From: Chitinophaga filiformis
GTDB lineage: Bacteria > Bacteroidota > Bacteroidia > Chitinophagales > Chitinophagaceae
Direction of reading: 5' to 3'
DNA: 64,000 bases
Assembly: GCF_021646545.1 (NCBI RefSeq)
Contig: NZ_JAKIRP010000009.1
Location: forward strand, 1-64,000
Shown here: positions 61,666-64,000 of the stretch, in pieces
How the letters are laid out: every line of letters starts with the position of its first letter
Position numbering within the stretch: the first letter of the stretch is position 1
Translations under genes and position numbers: made by a program
The notes under the pieces: model-generated
Told to the model about the DNA's origin: nothing
Seen by the model: only the letters and a program-made list of their open reading frames with translations
The model's database searches: none

Positions 61666-62427
61666 TCAGGATGCGAGCCATCCTCCATCCACTGTTAACG
61701 CATGACCAGTTATAAACGACGCTGCGTCAGAACACAACCAGACTACTGCTTCTGCTACTTCTTCCGGTTCTCCAAACCTGCCCATAGGCTCCATATCAAC
61801 GAAATGTTGCTCTGCTGCTTTGTCTTTGCCGGTAATTCTATCCACCATGGGCGTCCTTATTACACCGGGACATACAGCGTTTATCCTTATACCTTGTTTT
61901 GCATTCTCCAGCGCCGCAGTTTTGCTGAGGCCAATAATGGCATGTTTACTCGCCACGTAAGCCGGCAGGTTGGGGAAGCCCATAAGTCCTGCCACCGATG
62001 CGCAATTGACAATAGCTCCTTTACCCTGGCGCAGCATGTGTGAAAGTTCGTGTTTCATACAGAGCCACACACCGGTGAGGTTCACTGCCAGTACCTTTTC
62101 CCAGTTCTCCTGTGTACATTCATGAGTAGCGGCCAAAACACCTTCTATGCCCGCGTTGTTGAATGCAAAATCGAGCCTGCCATATGTAATGAATGTTTTA
62201 TCGATCATGGAAGTAATATCGGCAGCTTTGGAAACATCACACTGTACAAAAACAGCATTGCCTCCCACGGCTGCTATTTCTTTCATCGTTATCTGTTCCG
62301 CGTCCTCAATCAAGTCTGCTACAACTACGCTCGCGCCTCTTTTTGCGAAAGCAATGGCTGTAGCCCGGCCTATGCCGAAGCTGCCGCCTGTTACTAAAGC
62401 TACCTGTCCATTGAAGATTTTTTCCAT
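61666..62427 (-). CDS. Short-chain dehydrogenase/reductase (SDR)
   Basis: 253 residues, classical SDR. Cofactor motif TGGSFGIGRA (~14-23), NNAGIEG (~89-95), catalytic Ser in NCASVAGLMG, YxxxK in YVASKHAI, and the closing ITGHALTVDGGWLAS. The Asp after beta-2 (VVADLIED) favours NAD(H). Resembles glucose 1-dehydrogenase-like enzymes; substrate unknown. Between the phosphorylase (42-bp gap) and the hibernation factor gene, likely one transcript. Confidence 0.88.
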   Translation of the reverse strand: MEKIFNGQVALVTGGSFGIGRATAIAFAKRGASVVVADLIEDAEQITMKEIAAVGGNAVFVQCDVSKAADITSMIDKTFITYGRLDFAFNNAGIEGVLAATHECTQENWEKVLAVNLTGVWLCMKHELSHMLRQGKGAIVNCASVAGLMGFPNLPAYVASKHAIIGLSKTAALENAKQGIRINAVCPGVIRTPMVDRITGKDKAAEQHFVDMEPMGRFGEPEEVAEAVVWLCSDAASFITGHALTVDGGWLAS

Positions 62428-62469
62428 AAGAGCTTATTTTATGTTGTTAAGGGAAAATGCTTCCAGCTG

Positions 62470-64000
62470 TCATGTCCACTTCACCAGTGGCATGTCTGTA
62501 CGATGGTACAGAAAATGATTTTTCGGGTATACCCGGAACGTATAAGTGTATTCTCCGCTATGCTGCAAATTTATCTTTGCTGCATATACGATTTCATCTC
62601 CCTGCTGATGGCAGAGTTGCAATTCATGTTTAAACGCCGGACTTTCTTTCCTGTATTTATCTGTAAAAATGATCTCTACACCAATATCGTCGGCAATCAG
62701 TTTGCCTGCAGTGAGCGTTACCGCGACATCCAGTTGTTCTCCCGCAACCTTTGCAGACAGCAGGCTTTTGGCGGGAGTAACGGCTACGATCCCTATGTTG
62801 TCCCAGCCAGCTTTTATTTTGTCTTTCCAGACCACCAGGTCACGAGCCAGTGCATAGTTGTTCTCACGAAGTGCTGCAGCGCGTTCAGACAGCTTGCTAT
62901 AACAGGTATTATATTCACTCATCATCCTGTTCATGGAAATTGCCTGCCCGGAGAATATGATAGCCTTTTTAATCTTTGCGACCCATTCCACGGGAATATC
63001 CTGTTGATTTCTTCTGAAGTACATGGGGATTATTTCATGTTGTAGCATACTGTATACTTCGGCTGCATCCAGGGCATACTGTTTGTTTTCGTCAGAATAA
63101 AAATGCTGCGCTGTCAGCGCCCAGCCGCTTTCAGGATGATACTGTTCCGCCCACCAGCCATCCTGTGTACTGAAGTTAAGTACGCCATTGATAAGGGCCT
63201 TCATGCCGCTCGTGCCCGATGCCTCTCTTCCCCTTACGGGTAGGTTCAGCCAAAGGTCTACTCCCTGTACCAGCAGTCGGGCAATATCCGTATCGTAGTC
63301 TTCCAGAAAAATAATATGTGTATGATTGGTGCTGCCTGCCGCATTTCTGATTACCTGTTGCAGCATGCTGACGCCTTCCATGTCTGCAGGATGAGCTTTG
63401 CCGGAGAAGATAAAGATCACAGGTTGCTGCTCGTTAGTGATGATCTTTTTTAACTGCTCCGGATCATAGAACAGCAGGGTGCCCCTTTTATAAGGCGTAA
63501 ACCGCCGCGCAAATCCAACATACATCGCTTGTGGATGTAAGGTTGCCTGTAGGGCTGCGATCTGTTCCGGAGCACGATGGTGCCGGAGTTGCTGTTGGGT
63601 TAGCAGCTGTTGCAGCCGTTCAATCATGGTTCGTTTAAGCCGCTGCCTGATCTCCCATATGCGGGCCTCTGGTATTTCTGCGATATATTGCCAGGAACCT
63701 TTGCCAGATTGCAGATTAATGTCGCATTCCGCGTACAGTTCCTGCCACTCCGGCGCAACCCATGTCGGATAATGCACGCCATTGGTAATATACCGCAGAG
63801 GTAGTTCATCCGGCTCATAATCTTTCCATAGGGATTGCAGTAGTCCTGCAGATACATCCCGATGCATACGACTGACGGCATTGATTTCCTGTGCCGACTT
63901 TGCAGCCAGGTGGAACATGGAAAAATCCGTCTGCGTATTATATTCGTCTGCTTTTCCCAATGCCATCAGTTGCTGCCAGCTGACATAACAGTCTTCTGCG
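62470..64000 (-). CDS. Alpha-glucan phosphorylase (C-terminal part, gene leaves the window)
   Basis: 510 residues visible; the frame stays open beyond the right edge (AEDCYVSWQQLMALGKADEY...). It belongs to the short, GlgP-like alpha-glucan phosphorylase group (TIGR02094 type). Visible motifs: INAVSRMHRDVS, ITNGVHYPTW, FARRFTPYKRGTLLF and GTSGMKALINGVLNFSTQDGWW, which includes the pyridoxal-phosphate region. A C-terminal beta domain (~370-510 of the visible part) follows. Releases glucose 1-phosphate from glycogen or maltodextrin, feeding glycolysis under energy stress. Confidence 0.88.
   Translation of the reverse strand, partial: AEDCYVSWQQLMALGKADEYNTQTDFSMFHLAAKSAQEINAVSRMHRDVSAGLLQSLWKDYEPDELPLRYITNGVHYPTWVAPEWQELYAECDINLQSGKGSWQYIAEIPEARIWEIRQRLKRTMIERLQQLLTQQQLRHHRAPEQIAALQATLHPQAMYVGFARRFTPYKRGTLLFYDPEQLKKIITNEQQPVIFIFSGKAHPADMEGVSMLQQVIRNAAGSTNHTHIIFLEDYDTDIARLLVQGVDLWLNLPVRGREASGTSGMKALINGVLNFSTQDGWWAEQYHPESGWALTAQHFYSDENKQYALDAAEVYSMLQHEIIPMYFRRNQQDIPVEWVAKIKKAIIFSGQAISMNRMMSEYNTCYSKLSERAAALRENNYALARDLVVWKDKIKAGWDNIGIVAVTPAKSLLSAKVAGEQLDVAVTLTAGKLIADDIGVEIIFTDKYRKESPAFKHELQLCHQQGDEIVYAAKINLQHSGEYTYTFRVYPKNHFLYHRTDMPLVKWT

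Overview
The window looks like the chromosome of a Bacteroidota bacterium, most likely the Chitinophaga group (family Chitinophagaceae). The grounds are a type IX secretion sorting domain on a secreted glycoside hydrolase, many promoters with the Bacteroidota -7 element TAnnTTTG, an almost complete lack of Shine-Dalgarno sequences, tandem discoidin domains, and an outer-membrane barrel of the carboxypeptidase-regulatory/TonB-receptor type. The genus is inferred from style, not from a database match.

Layout. 1-3.4 kb: the start of an IS-type transposase gene leaving the window, a 55-bp-arm palindrome, and a large secreted GH16 glucanase whose catalytic domain is interrupted by what reads as a circularly permuted discoidin domain. 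3.6-8.6 kb: a lasso-peptide cluster (nucleotidyltransferase, PqqD-like RRE protein, HPr-kinase-like protein, B2 protease, asparagine-synthetase-like cyclase, 43-residue precursor), flanked by a 13-14 bp tandem repeat. 8.6-11.3 kb: an operon of three tail-collar (MdpB-type) proteins and a formyltransferase. 11.7-20.2 kb: mostly uncharacterised genes, a DinB protein, a single-domain response regulator and an LpxL-type acyltransferase. 20.2-31.7 kb: SbcC/SbcD, an outer-membrane barrel protein, a two-component system and an LtaS/MdoB-type phosphoglycerol transferase.

From 31.7 kb to the right edge lies a dense stress or low-energy survival island: three P-type ATPases (one broken by an internal deletion), two zinc alcohol dehydrogenases, a LOG protein, a NimA-like flavoprotein, four universal stress proteins, PEP synthase, a polymerase X with a decayed PHP domain, Hsp20, a stand-alone FtsH, a Balon-type ribosome hibernation factor, an SDR and an alpha-glucan phosphorylase. 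In its middle sits a receiver-CRP/FNR fusion regulator. Embedded in the island are three paralogous lipoproteins with a short collagen-like tether and a polysaccharide deacetylase.

The main discovery is a shared promoter architecture in this island: palindromes of the form TGAY-N4-RTYA stand in at least six intergenic regions. In several of them the palindrome centre lies 28.5-29.5 bp upstream of a TAnnTTTG-like -7 element, which is the class II activator position of CRP/FNR proteins. Together with the linked receiver-CRP protein this suggests a locally encoded regulon for dormancy or low oxygen, comparable in gene content to ANR/DosR-type regulons but with Bacteroidota promoter geometry.
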